Shown one piece after another: positions 1 to 15,254 of a stretch of DNA of 64,000 nucleotides. The stretch comes from Gonocerus acuteangulatus (lineage: Eukaryota; Arthropoda; Insecta; Hemiptera; Coreidae), in assembly GCA_946811695.1 (NCBI GenBank), contig OX328124.1, positions 89,865,196 through 89,929,195 on the forward strand, in the 5' to 3' direction. The position numbers were made by a program, and so were the translations under genes. Each line of letters opens with the position of its first letter. Position 1 is the first letter of the stretch. The notes below the pieces were generated by a model. It was not told the origin of the DNA. It worked only from the letters and a program-made list of their open reading frames with translations, and did no database searches.

Positions 1-547
1 GGGCCCGTGATCTGGTCCCGGGCCCGGCTCTGAGATGTGGCGGCCCTGATAATATTTATCGCTCTACATGTTTTGCGTCTCTTGATGCCTCTTCAGGAGC
101 GACATAATTATATATAAATAAATTTAGCCTTAGCTAAGGAAGATCTTCCACAGGTAGGGCCACGTCCATACTTGAGTATAGAGTTTTATATATGAATGTC
201 CTTCAGCCTATTTAAATAAAATAATTTGTTTTTTTGTTATGAAAACATTTGTGGAAAGGAACATGCTAAAAGTTTTATCCGCACAGTGATAAAACACCTG
301 AGATCCTTTATTCTAGTCCTGTATCTCTATTCAAGATTTTATCTGTTTTTACATTTAGAGAAGTGTTCCTACCCTTTTCCACCGACTTTATTTAAAGTGC
401 CACTTGAAAATAAAACAATTGACATCAAACATTTCTTCCCATGTTACTTGCCTTGTGTGCTAAGGGGGTGATTTTACTACTACAGCCCTAGGGTTGTCAA
501 TTAACAAATTATTATTTTAGTAACATATAATTTTTTAATGATTTCAG
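1..547. other. Intron sequence of Nrx-IV (upstream end of window)
   Basis: No exon or element was recognised. The first 50 bases are GC-rich and contain a ggtcccgggccc motif unlike the AT-rich flank, so they may be the edge of a repeat. A polypyrimidine stretch and atttcag precede the exon at 548. Confidence 0.5.
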
Positions 548-733
548 ATGTATATTGGAGGTGTCCCTATTGCACAGGAAGGTTTGGTGATTAGTCAAAA
601 CTATACTGGCTGTATCGAGAACTTATATTTCAATTCTACCAACATAATATGGGAAATAAAGAATGCGTATGAAACCAATGATGACTGGCTTTTAACAAAA
701 TATCGGAAAGTTAATACACTTTATTCATGTCCA
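548..733 (+). CDS. Nrx-IV: Nrx-IV exon: end of laminin-G domain 1
   Basis: Acceptor atttcag/atg and donor cca/gtaggt, leaving phase 0. The 62 residues include YIGGVP and the G-C-I-E-N motif, with a second Cys in YSCP. This Cys pair closes a laminin-G fold. It is the first exon I can recognise in the window; the earlier laminin-G 1 strands must lie upstream. Confidence 0.88.
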
Positions 734-3700
734 GTAGGTATTTTTTTTTACACTACTTTATTTAAAGCATGGGCTCCAAAACTCGCTTTTCTGCCCCGGT
801 TAATTTGAATTTCTTTTAAACAATTGCTTCCTCTGCATTTTATTTGCTGCTTCTCAACAACTACTCAAAATGAGATTATTATTAAATCTTTTATTGAAGA
901 ATTTATAGCCATTCCAACTAGTTTTCACATTTTGAGTTTTCACATTGATTCTTGTTTGTTTGTTTAAAATATTTGGGGCAAAAAACCGCCCCGAAGTCAG
1001 CGCCTGCCAAGTAAACTTGTCACACATATACCTATTCCATGCCCTTAGGTTAAGGTACGCTTTGCTTAAATAGTAATTGTGTCAAGATATTTTTTCTTTT
1101 TTAATTCTTGCTTTATTTATCCATTTTTTCTTCTTCTTCCTCTTTCCCCCCTTTTTTTCCTCTTTCCCTTCCTTTTTTTTTCCCCCCTTTTTTTTTTGTG
1201 AGTGACAAGGTCCTCGCTCTCACTTCCCCTGACACATTCATCAATCCTCAAAAAGGAAAACAATAACTACAGGTCTATTGTCCTATACCCGTATTGCGCG
1301 AGGGAATAACAATATTTATAGAAACTCTAAGACTTAGGAGTTGACTGAATAAAACGAAAAATTAACACCAAATATTCCAGAAATGCCTGTTATATAGTGT
1401 ACTTCCGACATTCCTCAATAATATGCTGGACTGTAAGTGATTTTCGACAGGTAAGACATTGAGGTGGAGCTTTCTTGGACATGAGATAATAGTGGGTGAG
1501 ACGAGAGTGTCCTAGTCGGAGTCTCGCTAACAGCACTTCCTCTCCTCGGTTGGACCTACAGGATGTCTTCCAAGGCTGGCAGTCACTCTTAACCATTCCA
1601 AGCTTATTAAAGCTTCTCGCTTCATCCCACATTTCTTGCCAACGTTGTTTGATTGTCCGTAGCAGTGGCAAGGCAAGCTCACTTATCGTTAGAGAGGTGG
1701 GTGTAATATTTGATAAATCATGAGCGGAGGACACTGTCACTTCATAACCCTTTAGACCCCTATGTCCAGGAATCCAGATGAGGTGAACAGTTTTCCCTAA
1801 ATCATGAAGCATTGTGGAGTACTGTAACAGTTTAATGATCCCCGGGTTATCGCTGAACATGTTGTGTATGTTCAACAATGCACTTTTCGAGTCAGTACAG
1901 ATCACTACGTTGGTCTCGGGTACCGTCATTGCATGGTACAAAAGCTGCGGAAGAGCAAACAATTCTGCGGAGTAAATATTTCTGGTGGAAGTTAATCTGA
2001 ACTGATACTCTGTTTGCTGGTATATGTAAGCGCAAGCGCACGAATCGCTGGTGTGTGACCCATCGGTGTAGATGACTCTTCTGTCATCAATTTTATGAAG
2101 GACCTCATGTAGTCGACAGCTCAATTTGATATTACTTGAGTCGTCTTTGCGTACTACTAAGAAGTGGTAGATAGGTTTAACATATCTCCATGGAGGCATA
2201 TATGCTTCTTTTTGAAGAAGGGTGAGCTTTCCAAGTTCATTTATCAGGGACTTCACACGGAGAGGCAAAGAAGCAGAGGAGTTTGCTTGAAACAATCCGG
2301 AAAATTTTGATGAGGCGATGCATAAATTTTACATATATATTTGGCGGCGAGACAGTGCCTCCTAGGAGGGGAGGAATTCCTGTCTCTGCACATAGCGACA
2401 GAACTGATGTGCTCCGGAATGCACTGGTTATGATCCGAATCCCGTTGAAATGAACAGTGTCAATGAGCTCAAGCACAGGTTGTTTGGCTGAGCCATAGAC
2501 AATGCTGCCATGATCTATTTTGGACGTTTTACTGAGAACTTTCAGTATCCTCGAGCGGTCAAAACATTGTCTTCTGAGTTCGCTTGTCAAAGGTCACTCC
2601 AAGGAACCGGACTTGATCTACAAACAGGATCAGATGAGACCCAAGCTCGAGTGGCAGAGACGATAGTTCTGCTCTGCACCGGCAGATATTGATTCTTGAT
2701 TTGTCACCTAATTTGCTTTATTCCTCCTTTTTAAAAAATGAATTTTATTTTTTATGTATTATGTTTTAAAAACCTAATGTCATTCCAGTTACACTTTTTA
2801 ACACCATCATCTTGTGTTTCAGGAACCTAATGTAATTCCAGTTACATTTTTAACTCCATCATCTTATGTTAAACTGAAAGGTTATGAAGGAATTAATACT
2901 TTTAACGTATCTCTTGCCTTCCGAAGTTATGAAGGAAATGGGCTTGTTCTTTATCATAAATTTAGATCTCATGGACACGTAAAGGTATTTAATATAAATT
3001 AGATATATCATATTTATTTATTGATCTATCTTAAAATATTAACTCAAATATTTTTTTTAAATCTCATTCTGTGAGAGAAGGCTGCAAAGCAGTTAAGTAA
3101 ATAAATTGTTCTACATGTTATCAGACAACTATACTTTTACATTGTAACACTTATACTACTTAACATTATAAATATCCATTTCAGATATTTTAATTTTTTT
3201 ATTACATGTTTTAAGACGACTCATTTAACTGAGTTAGTCATATGAAAATAACACAGAGTAAAATGCATACATGAGCAGGTCAAATTTAAATTTGTTAGCT
3301 CGGTCAGAGTCTTAAAAAGCCCACGCTCTAGTTAAATATCTTTGTTGAATATTTCACTACTCTACACAGACTAATATAAGGGCAACAGATGATCAAAATA
3401 AGCAGGAGGCCTTCTCTTTTCATTTGTTTTAATTTTTTTCTCAATTAATTTATTTCTTAATGCAAGATTTATAGGGTGATATTTTGAATTATTAAAATTG
3501 TTTTGTTTCTATTTATATAAAAAAATCAACATTATTTAGAAAAAACAAAAAAAAAAAAAAAACAAGCTTAGTAAATATTGTAATACCTGTAGGTGAAGGC
3601 CGTCGTCACTGGCATCGGTGAGAGTACCGATTTATAAATAGATTTAATTATTTATACCACTATTATAAAATTATGAATATAATATATTCTTTTCTTTAAG

Positions 3701-5626
3701 CTCTACTTGGAAGAGGGGAAATTAAAAGTTGAAATTGAAACAGAAGCTTCTCCTTTAGCCATCCTTGATAACTTTGATGAGAGATTTGATGATGGACAAT
3801 GGCATTATATTATACTTACAATTTCTAAAGATTCCCTTATATTAAATGTTGACCAAAGACCTATGATAACTACCAAACGAATTGACTTTACTACAGGTGC
3901 TTATTACATGATTGGAGGTAAGATTAATTTTTTCATTAAAAAATACTTTGTACTGTTTATTATAATGTTTAAGGCACAGTCCTATTTAATATTGATTTTA
4001 TTTGTGTTTAATTATTATGAAATTTATTCTTGTCCTTAAAGTAGTATAAATAAATGATTTATGTATGCCAATGAAGAACAATTTTTTTTTTTTTTTTATG
4101 ATTATTTTGTTATTATGTTGAGCTCTGTTTCTTCAAAGATTCTAAACTGTATATTTTGTTTTTTTAGGTGGAGTTTATTCGAAATCTGGCTTTGTGGGTT
4201 GTATGAAAATGATAAATATTGATGGAAACTATAAGCAACCAACAGATTGGACCACTGATGTAAGTTCAAAGACCGAAGAAGTTTTAAATTCCGTTTGCAA
4301 TATTTTTAAATTGAAACTTTTATAGAAGTTTTTTTAGTTATATTACTTAATATGATTCTGACCAATAGGATACAATTACTAAATGAGGCGATAACTGTCA
4401 AAATGAGTCTGGTCCAATTTTTCATCAAAATAATTTTTTTTCTCAAAAATGTTGTCTTTTTCCTTCTATCGCCTGGTAAAATCATTTTCATTCAAAACGT
4501 TCTCAATCACTAAAAAACAAGGGTAGAATAGTGGTTCCCTTTGAAAAGGGGATAGTTCCCCTATTCGACAAGTACAGTGCTCCAATCATTGAGGTTGGAG
4601 CACCACCCCTCCCTGAAAAGAAAATACAATTTGACTGCATTTTTATAAAAGATTTATAGCATAAACTAATTGTATACATGTTAATTTATAATATTTCTAT
4701 TCCAAATGTTTACTAGGTTAATACTTATATTATTATGTTTTAGGAATATTGCTGTCCTGGCCAAATAGTTTTTGCTTCTTGCCAAATGATTGACCGTTGC
4801 AATCCAAATCCTTGTGAACACGGTGGTTTATGTACACAAACATCAAATGAATTTAATTGTGATTGCCAGGGGACTGGTTACTCTGGAGCGGTATGCCATA
4901 CAGGTATATTTTGACATCAAATTTTGTTATTATTGATTCTTTGCCAAATCTGCATCGAATTAACAGGACATTCATTTTCCTTCCAGCTGTTAACTCCTTG
5001 TCATGCCAGTCCTATAGGAATGCTCATCCAGTTGGTGAAAAAGCAGAGTTAAAAGTGGACATTGATGGGAGTGGGCCCTTGCCATCTTTCCCAGTTACTT
5101 GCGAATTTTATGGTAATTATTTACAATTATGCCTATATAAAATTTAATGAACATTGTCTAAATTTTGAATATTCCCTATTTAGAACTCCAAAAGATGTCA
5201 TATTTTTGAATAGCTTATAAGCCATCAATTGTAAAAAATAATATGGTTTTGGAGCATTAGTTTTGTAATTAATTATCAATCACAACTTATTTAACCTTCA
5301 GAGCCAAAGTGACAAAAAAAGAAAAAAATAAGGGCATAATAACCTTGTAATTGTAGTCGATTGACCCTTGTAGTTGAAAGTAGCGTACACAAAGTAAAAA
5401 AACTCTCCAATGTCATATCAAAAGATATTTTTAACTAAATTCATTTGCTTGTTCAGATTTGAAATTAAATTTTTTATCTTAGTTTTTTGTGGAATTAATT
5501 ATCATATTTGGGCTTATTTAAACCTGAAATCTCCCTATGGGTAGGAAACACTTTGACATTAACTACCCTTAAGCCATGAAAAAACTAATTGTTCAAATTT
5601 ACATGGATATGATGTGTATGTGTATT

Positions 5627-5696
<70 letters not shown>

Positions 5697-8600
5697 AATA
5701 TAAAAGGTACTAAGAAGATAGATGACAAAGAGATAGATAAGCACCGTACTCACAGGGTAGCCACCACCTTCAACAGTCATGGGAGTATATAGAAAATAAT
5801 TTCGGTAGGGGCTGGGAAAATTTCGGGGGAGGGGCTGAGAACATTTCCGGGGTATGGAATACTAAAAATTTAGAACTTGGAATAGTTTTAGGCAACTAAA
5901 ACGCTATTACACGTAAAATAAAAAAAATGTATGCACTAAGTGATCTTATTTAATTTATTTTTAAGGGTTTTACGACAAATTTTTACCATCAAATCAAAAT
6001 TTCGGGGGGGGGGGGGGGCTGCAGCCCCCCCCCTTATATAAGCCCATGTCAACAGTGGCCAGGTTATTAGGCTACAGCCAGTGAAAACGGAGGGGTGGAA
6101 GGATTTTATCTCGAGGAACTGGATAGAACTGCTTATTTGGCCCCCTGATGAAGGCAGTAGCCAAAACACATCAACCTACCCTGTGTGTTCGATACAATTA
6201 TGCCTATATAAATCGGAACAGATGACAGATGGGCATCTGGGCACAATTTTTATATAATTTCATGAAGACAATCAAATAAAACCCAGTATATGTAAAAATA
6301 TAGTTATAAGTAAAAGAATGTGTGTTTTTCAATTAAGTATATAATTATAACGAAATAATTGAATATTTTTGTAAATAATCACTGTGCTTATCTTGTTCTT
6401 ACTAAGGAAGTTCATATAGATTCAAATATATCAACCTTCATTCATTAATTCTTTATGTTATTTATTTTAGGTGATGGAAGAACTGTAACCGTGGTTCATC
6501 ATACAAATGAAGAGTCTTCAACCATAGATGGCTTTCAAGAACCAGGGAGTTACCGGCAAGACATCATTTATGAAGCTAATTTACAGCAATTAGAAACACT
6601 TACAAATCGGAGTAAATCGTGTTCCCAATATATTTACTTCTCTTGTCGGAATGCTAAGCTTCTCAATTCACCATGTAAGGTTCTTTTTATGTGTAAACAT
6701 ATTTTTTATACTTAGAAATATGTGAACTTATCAAAGGAGTTCATTTTTGTTTTCTTTTTAGCTAAAGAAGAAAATTTTAATCCATTCTCATGGTGGGTAT
6801 CTCGGAATAATCAGAAAATGGACTATTGGGGTGGATCAGTACCTGGTTCTCGTAAATGTAATTGCGGCCTAATGGGGAAATGCGTAGACGAAACGAAATG
6901 GTGCAATTGTGATGCAGGTAAATTTCTAATTCCTAAATTACTATTAAATGGTTAACATATGCACAAAATTTCTTTGCTCTAAAAAACAAATAAACAAACA
7001 ACAATATCCACAAAATATTAAGATTTTCTAAATTGTAATTAAGTTTATTCAAATGTTCCAAACTATCACTTTATTGACAACTATATGTTGTCAAATAAAT
7101 ATTAATTTCCTACTTCATATAAAAATAGTCAAATATCTGTAATGTTTTTGTTTAATAACTTGTCAAAGATTTTTTCAAAATAATTATTTACCTTGTATAT
7201 GTAGTATATAAATTTATATTTTTTTAAATTTTAGGTTTGAATAGCTGGATTGCCGATGAGGGTGAACTAACTGACAAACACGAGTTGCCAGTTAGTCAGT
7301 TGCGGTTTGGTGACACAGGAGGACCTCTGGATGAGAAATCTGCGATTTATAGGCTTGGACCTCTTCGCTGTGAAGGCGATGGTTTGTGTTAATCTTTATC
7401 CTCTTCTACATTTAGAAACAAGTACTTCTGCTTCTGGAAATAATGCTAAAAAAAAAATATTTTTTATTTTTATTTTGGAAACTCAGATTTTCATTGTAAA
7501 GAAAATCCTCACTTGAGAAATTTTATTGAGTTTGTATTAGTAGCAGTTTTTTAGAGCTATCAATTCAGAACATACAAAATGATTTATTTTAGTTTTTCAC
7601 CATTTGGTTTAAAACTCTCTATTTATTCTTTCTTCATCCACTTTGATGTCATAATTAAGTCGAAGTTATGGAGATAATATTTTCTTCTTTTTTTCAGATC
7701 TCTTCAACAATGTTGTTACATTTAGAATCACAGACGCTTCAATTGAACTTCCAACATTCGACATGGGACATAGTGGGGATGTTTATCTCGAATTTAAAAC
7801 TACTCTACCTAATTCAGTCATAATCCATAGCAAAGGACCTTCAGATTATATCAAGTTGGAATTAATAGGTAATGTTATTTTTAAATCTAGATAAAAACAA
7901 TTACTCCTAAATTTGATTAATGCATATCATTATTTAAATTAATTTTAATATTGAGGTTCAGTTTAATTTTACTAGCATTTATTCTCTCTAAGGGGAGGTT
8001 ACTTGCTGACTAGGATGTATTAAACCATGTATCGATCAGGATGTTCCTTCCTTGGAATGATTTTTATTAGTAATCCTAATACAACTACTTATTAAAAAAG
8101 AAATAGGTATGGATATCTTTTTTTATAATAATTATTATATAATTATTATAAAAGTTGCTATGTTTGAATGGAAAAGGATTGTATTATAGAAAAAGATATG
8201 GAGAAAGAAGACAACCTAATATTGTTATGTGTAACAGTGAATTTGTCAAATTCGATATTATTCTCCCCTGATAAAGAACCTTCCCTTTTAAATTCTTTGT
8301 ATTATTTATTTATGTAAATTTTAAAGTCCATTATAATTAACTGAGAATTTTAGGACGGGTTATCTACAGGTCATCACCCTCTTCTAGCCAAGATAGGGCT
8401 GATGCCTTTTCTTTTTTCTAAAGAAAAGCCACCAACCCTAGTGGAAATCGAACCCACGACCCTTGGCACGGAGTGTTAAGTGCTCACGCCTTAACACTCA
8501 CAGCCACCGGGGCTCCTTTGTATAATTTATTTTAAGGCCTTTACATCTTTGTTCTTTGTATTATATTTTGCAATATATTCTTCTTTGTATTATTATATTT

Positions 8601-10069
8601 CATATTTATATTATTATGATTTATTTATAGTAGTGAGATAATTAAGAGATTTTTATTATAGAACGCACCACGTTGGGTCGCCAATTTAAATGTTATGATA
8701 TTTTTTATTTATTTAGTGTGGAGAGAATTTAATTTAATAAGCCCCACGTTGGGTGCCATTTAAATGTAATGATTTGTTTATATAGCAGAATATAGCAAGA
8801 ATAGCAGAATCAATTCTTATTGACTCCCTCGCCATTATTCAGAGCCACATATATGGCTGAAAAATGCTGTTTTTTTTCTTATTAATTTAATTATTATTTA
8901 ACTTTTTGATATATTTATCAGTAGTATTTTATATAATATCGTTACTTTTTTTTTTTTTTTTTTCGTTTTGTTAATTTATATTAATACTTTCATCACTATA
9001 TTCTCATTTATTTACTTAATTCATATAATGTTTTTATTTTTATTTATTTATTTATTTATTTTTTTTTAATTTAAAATACCTACAAGGTTGATCAACATGT
9101 TGTGTACGGAGCAACCCAATTTAGTTGGGCAACCAAACTTTTTGTACAATAAAGTTTTTCCTCTCCTCCTCTCCTCCTCTATAGAGAGAATTTAATTTAA
9201 TAAGCCACACGTTGGTTAAGCCATTTAAATGTTAAGATATAAATTATATTTATTTTAAAATTAATTAACTTTGTGGTCATGACTATTCAATGAGTACCTT
9301 AACCTTAGGGTATAAAGGGTTCCGAGTGACTAAAAAGAAAATAAGCACGTATTCCTAAACAGTTCTGACATACAATCATCAATTCAAATGTCTCACCAAA
9401 CAATGCAATAAATCAACACATCCACAAGAAATAACTCTTACCTTTTATTGAGTTGAGTCTTCCAAAGAAGTCAGAGTTCTTCACTTCAGTATTCACACTA
9501 AGTAATAATTTCTTCCTTAGCAGTATAGACAATGGATACGTGATCACTATTTTCATTTACACTTGACTTTGAACTTTATATCCAAGGCCGTTAAACATAA
9601 GAAATATTGATGCACTCTATAGACCATTTATAACAAAAAGACAATACAAATACACTGGCCAAAACCGAGAAAATAATGTGCTGGTCTGAACTCGGGAAGA
9701 TATCGTGTGAGAGTGTCCTTGGGAAGACGCTGCACGAGAGTCTGTACTCGGGAAGATAACGCACAAGAGTGGGAGTTTTTAGCGGGAAGATGTAGATGCT
9801 TTCTTCCACTACCTTCTGTTGCTTGTATTTTTATATCTTTATTAAGGTATTTTTTATTTTCCTGTAATAAAAGGTGATTAATTTATTGTTGCTTGTATGT
9901 ACATTTATTTTATACCTATTATATGTCAGTACGGTCCAGAAACAATATAAATTTAAATTATATATGATGCGATATTCTCGGAAATTGGGGATTATAGTTT
10001 ACGCAAGCTTTTAAACTCCCAACGGCTATTTTGAATTTAAAAAGGTTCTTGTCAATGTAATATATCATT

Positions 10070-10133
<64 letters not shown>

Positions 10134-13100
10134 AGAATCAAATTTGCAGCCTAGTCATGGAGTGCTTTAGCTTACACTTTAATGGTAACAGATGTGGGGC
10201 CTCTTTTTAAGACAGAAAAGTACTGAGTGTTAATACTTTAAATAATATTTTGTTTTGGGCGTTAATAGCCTAATTGTTGATACGCCGTTAAACACACACA
10301 CAAAAAAAAATATTTTGTTTCATAATGTTATAATTTGATATTTTCAAGTAAAATATAACTTTTCTAAACTTTATTATTGATTTTATTTCTAGGAGGAAAC
10401 AAACTTCAGTTCAGTTATAAAGCGGGTGGAGGACCACTTGGTGCGAGTGTTGAAACATCTCATAATTTGGCAGATGATAGGTGGCACTCTGTTGTTGTAG
10501 AAAGAAATAGGTATGGGAATATTCTTCATTTAGCATGTTTGTTTGGGTTTGGATGATTGTTTGTTGAGATTATGGATAAAATCATTACTACATCATGTTG
10601 TCCTCATGAATATTAATCACTAAATCTATATTAATTATTGAATAAGTTCTCGCTGTTTCTCGATAGAAGTTGTTATCAGAGCCTTTTTTATGTCTGACAA
10701 CGGTGTAGACATTTTAATTGTGGAGCTCCAACATTAGTCTTGAAGAAGTAGTATTTTTTCGGTTGAAGCGTAAACGTAACTGTCTGTAGTGTCCACATTG
10801 AATTTTGTATAAAAAAGATTTTAAAGAAAATATTACTACATTTTACAAAGATCTGGAGCTGAAGCATGTATAATTCTTGTGGAGAATTATCTTGAGCATG
10901 CCCTGGCAGAAACAATAAGCTGATAAGTTCAGAATAGAGACTCTAAAAATTGATTCGACATTGACTTAGCCGAATCCCAACTATACCTTGTCTTTGTATC
11001 TCTGCAACGGCTAACTATCTCCATCTTCACTAAAAATTGATTGTGATATTGATAATAACAAGCCCTCTACTGCGTTGATAGACGTTTGTAGGTAGATAAT
11101 TGGAAGGGATCAAAGTCCTTCATTGGACCCTACTGAAATGTAAACCAGTATCCCCCTCAGTAGAAGGTTCTCAGGAGCTAGAGAAATATTTTTCTTGGTC
11201 CAAAGATAAACATAGTTGTTAGTTTAAAATAAACCACTGTAATTTAGTAAAAAATAGTTTATTATTTTATATAAAGAATTTTATTTGTTTTAAAGAGTTG
11301 CAGGTCGAATAATAGTTGATGGTGCAATCAAATCAGAAGTTAAAGAACCTCCAGGTCCTGTCAGAGCTCTTCATCTTACATCACCTTTGGTTGTTGGTAT
11401 GTTAAAGTTGAATTATTTTTTCTTTTAAATTTTTTTTTTTTATATTAATCGTAAAACATTCCTAGTGTGTAAAAAATAGAAGTTAAAATGAAAAGAAAAA
11501 ACTATCTACAAAACTTCATTTAGAGATTTAAGACTTGAGATAATGGATTCAATCTACCCATGGGCAGCTCCAGTGAACCATAAACCCTAGCTACAGTGTA
11601 AGAAAGGAAAATGGAAGAAGTGGTGGCACTCTTTAGTGATAATTGAGATCATAGAATGACATCAATATCACCTTGGACATTGGAAAATAAAGATCTATTC
11701 ACACACATCATTCACCTCATGTCTCCATCTGTCTAGTATCAGCCATTAAAATATGTTTTCATGACGGTTCGGTAACTGAGTGGGACTGATGGTCTATTCA
11801 CACACATCAATCAATTCATAGTTCAGTCACTGTTCCGAAGTAGAACCTCCACAACGGCCAGTCTCAGGCAAAATATTGTTGAGAAAAAATTATCTTTTGA
11901 CAGTTCGGTAACTGAAGTGGGACTGATGGTTCCATATGGCCATTCCCACTTCAGTCACCGAACCGTCAAAATATAATTTATTTTCAATGATATTTTTTTT
12001 TACTGGTGATTTTGCTGGTGACAGTTCTGAATTGAAACAGTGGCTGAACTGTAACTTGACTGATGTGTGCGAATAGACCCTTAGTAACATTGGCATTAAC
12101 TGAACCCAAAACATACAAAAGGAAAGACTCATCATTAACTCTTTTTAACAGACAATATTTCAACAAATATTAAAAAAAAGAAAAAAGAAACACTACCTAA
12201 AAATACTCATAGAATGATCTAAAACTGGGAATGTTGGAGCTGCTGAGATTAGGAAATGCAATCCATTTTGTTGGAAACTATCTCCAACCTACAGGATATT
12301 TATAGCTGCACATTATGCCATTCTAATCTAAAGAATTTATTTATTTTTAATTTATAAATTGCTGTGATAATAAATAAATTGTGATTTAATGTTAGGTGGT
12401 TATATGCCTGAAGCAACATTTTGCATTGTAAACCAAAACACATTTCATATCATATTGCAGTTACTCATGTATATTAATACAAAGAAATAAATCTGGAGAA
12501 TCTATAGTAATTGAAATAAAATTCATACAATGGATTGATTCTACTTTCATATTGCAGGATCAACAGTTGAAGGTGGCGATGGATTCACTGGCTGCATTCG
12601 AGCTATGCTTGTTAATGGCCAACCAGTTGATTTGAGGTCTTATGCTGAACGAGGACTTTATGGTACTTTATTCATACAAATATCTTAGATATACATTGTA
12701 AAAGATAAATCTAGAATTATTTTGGGCCCTCTGGGTATTTCTGTATTATTTTGCAACCATTTTTAACTCTACCAAGAAATGTATTTACAAATTTTGCCCC
12801 AAAACTTTGGTAATCTTTCCAAGTATCCAAAGCTTATCTTTCTGGCATCTAAATATTGTCACCTTATCATTTTTAGCAATATATTTCCTGAAGATTTCAT
12901 TAAGTAAAACATTTTTGAAAATTAATTTTTCATTCTCTTTTATTTATTGAATATTCTTTATTTTACAGGAGTCAGCCCTGGTTGCGTAGGAAAATGCGAA
13001 AGCAATCCTTGTTTAAATAATGGAACTTGTCATGAAAAATATGATGGATACTGGTGTGATTGTCGTTGGACAGCTTTTAAAGGACCAATTTGTGCTGATG

Positions 13101-14079
13101 GTGAGTTGCTTTACTATTTCCTTGGTGCTTAATTAATGGATTCAAATTATTCTCTTCCATTTACTGTTTAATTTATTTTGCACTTTATAATAATAAACCT
13201 TACTACTCTTGATTAAAAAAGTCCGTCATGCTGGAGCTGCATGACGGATTGGAGCTGCTTCCTCAGAATTGGGTAGGGTCAAGTGCATTGCTGAATAACT
13301 TGCTTAAAATAACCTATATAGATAAATAAAATAAAAGTCCATAACACAGGAGCTGCATAACTAAGCACTTTCCTCAGAATTGGGTAGTGTCGAGTGCATT
13401 CCTGAATAATTTGCATAAAATAACCTATATTAGATAAATAAAATAAAAACATAAATTGTTCTACTCTTTTGCATTTTTTATGAGCAGCTGTTTCAATTAT
13501 TAACTTTCTAATTAATTTCCTTCCAGAGTTTTGTGTATGCGGGGTACTACACGACGTAATAAATACACAAAGCTTCACATTTTGATCTATTGATCTTGAT
13601 GAGTTTCGCGAACCTACGTTTGGCGGAAGAATTCAATTCAAACATAGTACAAAGTAACACCCCCCCTTCAGATAGACCGATTTAGTTCATTTTCATATCA
13701 CTTCTTTCTTATTAAATACCCGGGACGTATAAAGAGTTTTGTTACAATAAAACAGAAATTACGACCGGTATAAGGAAATTAGTAATTTCTGTCCGGAGTA
13801 AACCCTCCCTTCTAGTTAACCGATTTAGTTTATTTTTATAACAAATTTTCTCTTCAGTTGACCACAACGAATACCGAGTTTCGTTAAAATATAACAACAA
13901 TTATGGCTGGTATTGGCAAATAACTACTTTGGCTCCGGAGTAAACCCGCCTTCCGGATGGACCAATTTTGTTGATTAACGAACTCGATCAATCGTTTGAC
14001 GGGGGAATACTACATACCAAGTTTCGTGGCGAAAAAACAAAAAAAACTCTGGCCTGTATCGTGTTAACGGACACATATA

Positions 14080-14156
<77 letters not shown>

Positions 14157-14802
14157 TTTACTCTCCTTGGAAAACATCTACAGTACAAACCCACTCATAA
14201 CAAGAATACTCTCTCATCTTTACACTCTTCAAACTAACAACAAACACGTCACAATGCTATGGCTACCTGGACATGAAGACATACCACAAAGCACCAGTAT
14301 AGACTTAGCGGCAAAACAGGCGACAAAAAGACAGACTATAGACATTAACATACTGACAACATCAGACGTATGTACATCATTACAGGCACAGGTCCTCCAA
14401 GAATGGGAATTAGACTGGCAGAGATCAGACTCGAAATTAAGAGAAATTAAAAATATTACGAAAGCCTGGACGAATGAACACCGCATCAGGCGTGAAGAAG
14501 TGATTTTGACTAGGCTTCGTATTGGACACTGCCATATAACCCATTCTTATTTAATGAAAAACAAGCAGAGGCCAACCTGTGCAAGTTGTAATGAGACTTT
14601 GACTGTTACATACTGACACATACTGACAGACTGTAGACTGCGTAGTGACTTAGACATTCCTCGCGACCTTCGCGACTTACTGACTGAAGGTAGTCCATAC
14701 ATCGACACAATACTTAGACATTTTAAAACTTTAAACATATATAACAAAATATAAATAGTATTTACCAGAACTTACTTTTTCTAACCACCCCTTTTATTAT
14801 AA

Positions 14803-14850
<48 letters not shown>

Positions 14851-15222
14851 TATTTATTTTTTATTTGTTTTTTGTTTTGTTTATATTTATTTAGTTTTCA
14901 GATACAAACAAACTATGCAATAATTTCTATTACCTGTTCAATTTATTTATTTTTTCTTCTTATTTTTATTTATGTTTGAATATACATTTATGTCTATGTA
15001 GACATCAATGAATTATATACATATATATATATGTATAAGATTTATGAGCATACTTGCACAACAGGAAATCACTCAAATAGTTTGTTTATCTAATACCTAA
15101 TGTTGTGGTACTGTTTTGTCTTCTTTTTTTCTTTTTTTTTTGACTGGACAAGGAACGTGTTACCAACTTTATCATGAGCTCATCGCTATCATTACGAAGC
15201 TCATCATAAAATAAAATAAAAA

Positions 15223-15254
<32 letters not shown>

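Noticed and set aside
226..471. 81-residue + frame as an upstream Nrx-IV exon
   Set aside because: It has no ATG, no laminin-G or discoidin pattern and no splice sites in the phase needed by the exon at 548.
13968..14237. Frames rich in YIYIYI (also near 5600, 21500, 47700, 48500, 51200)
   Set aside because: They are translations of (TA)n microsatellites with no coding signal around them.
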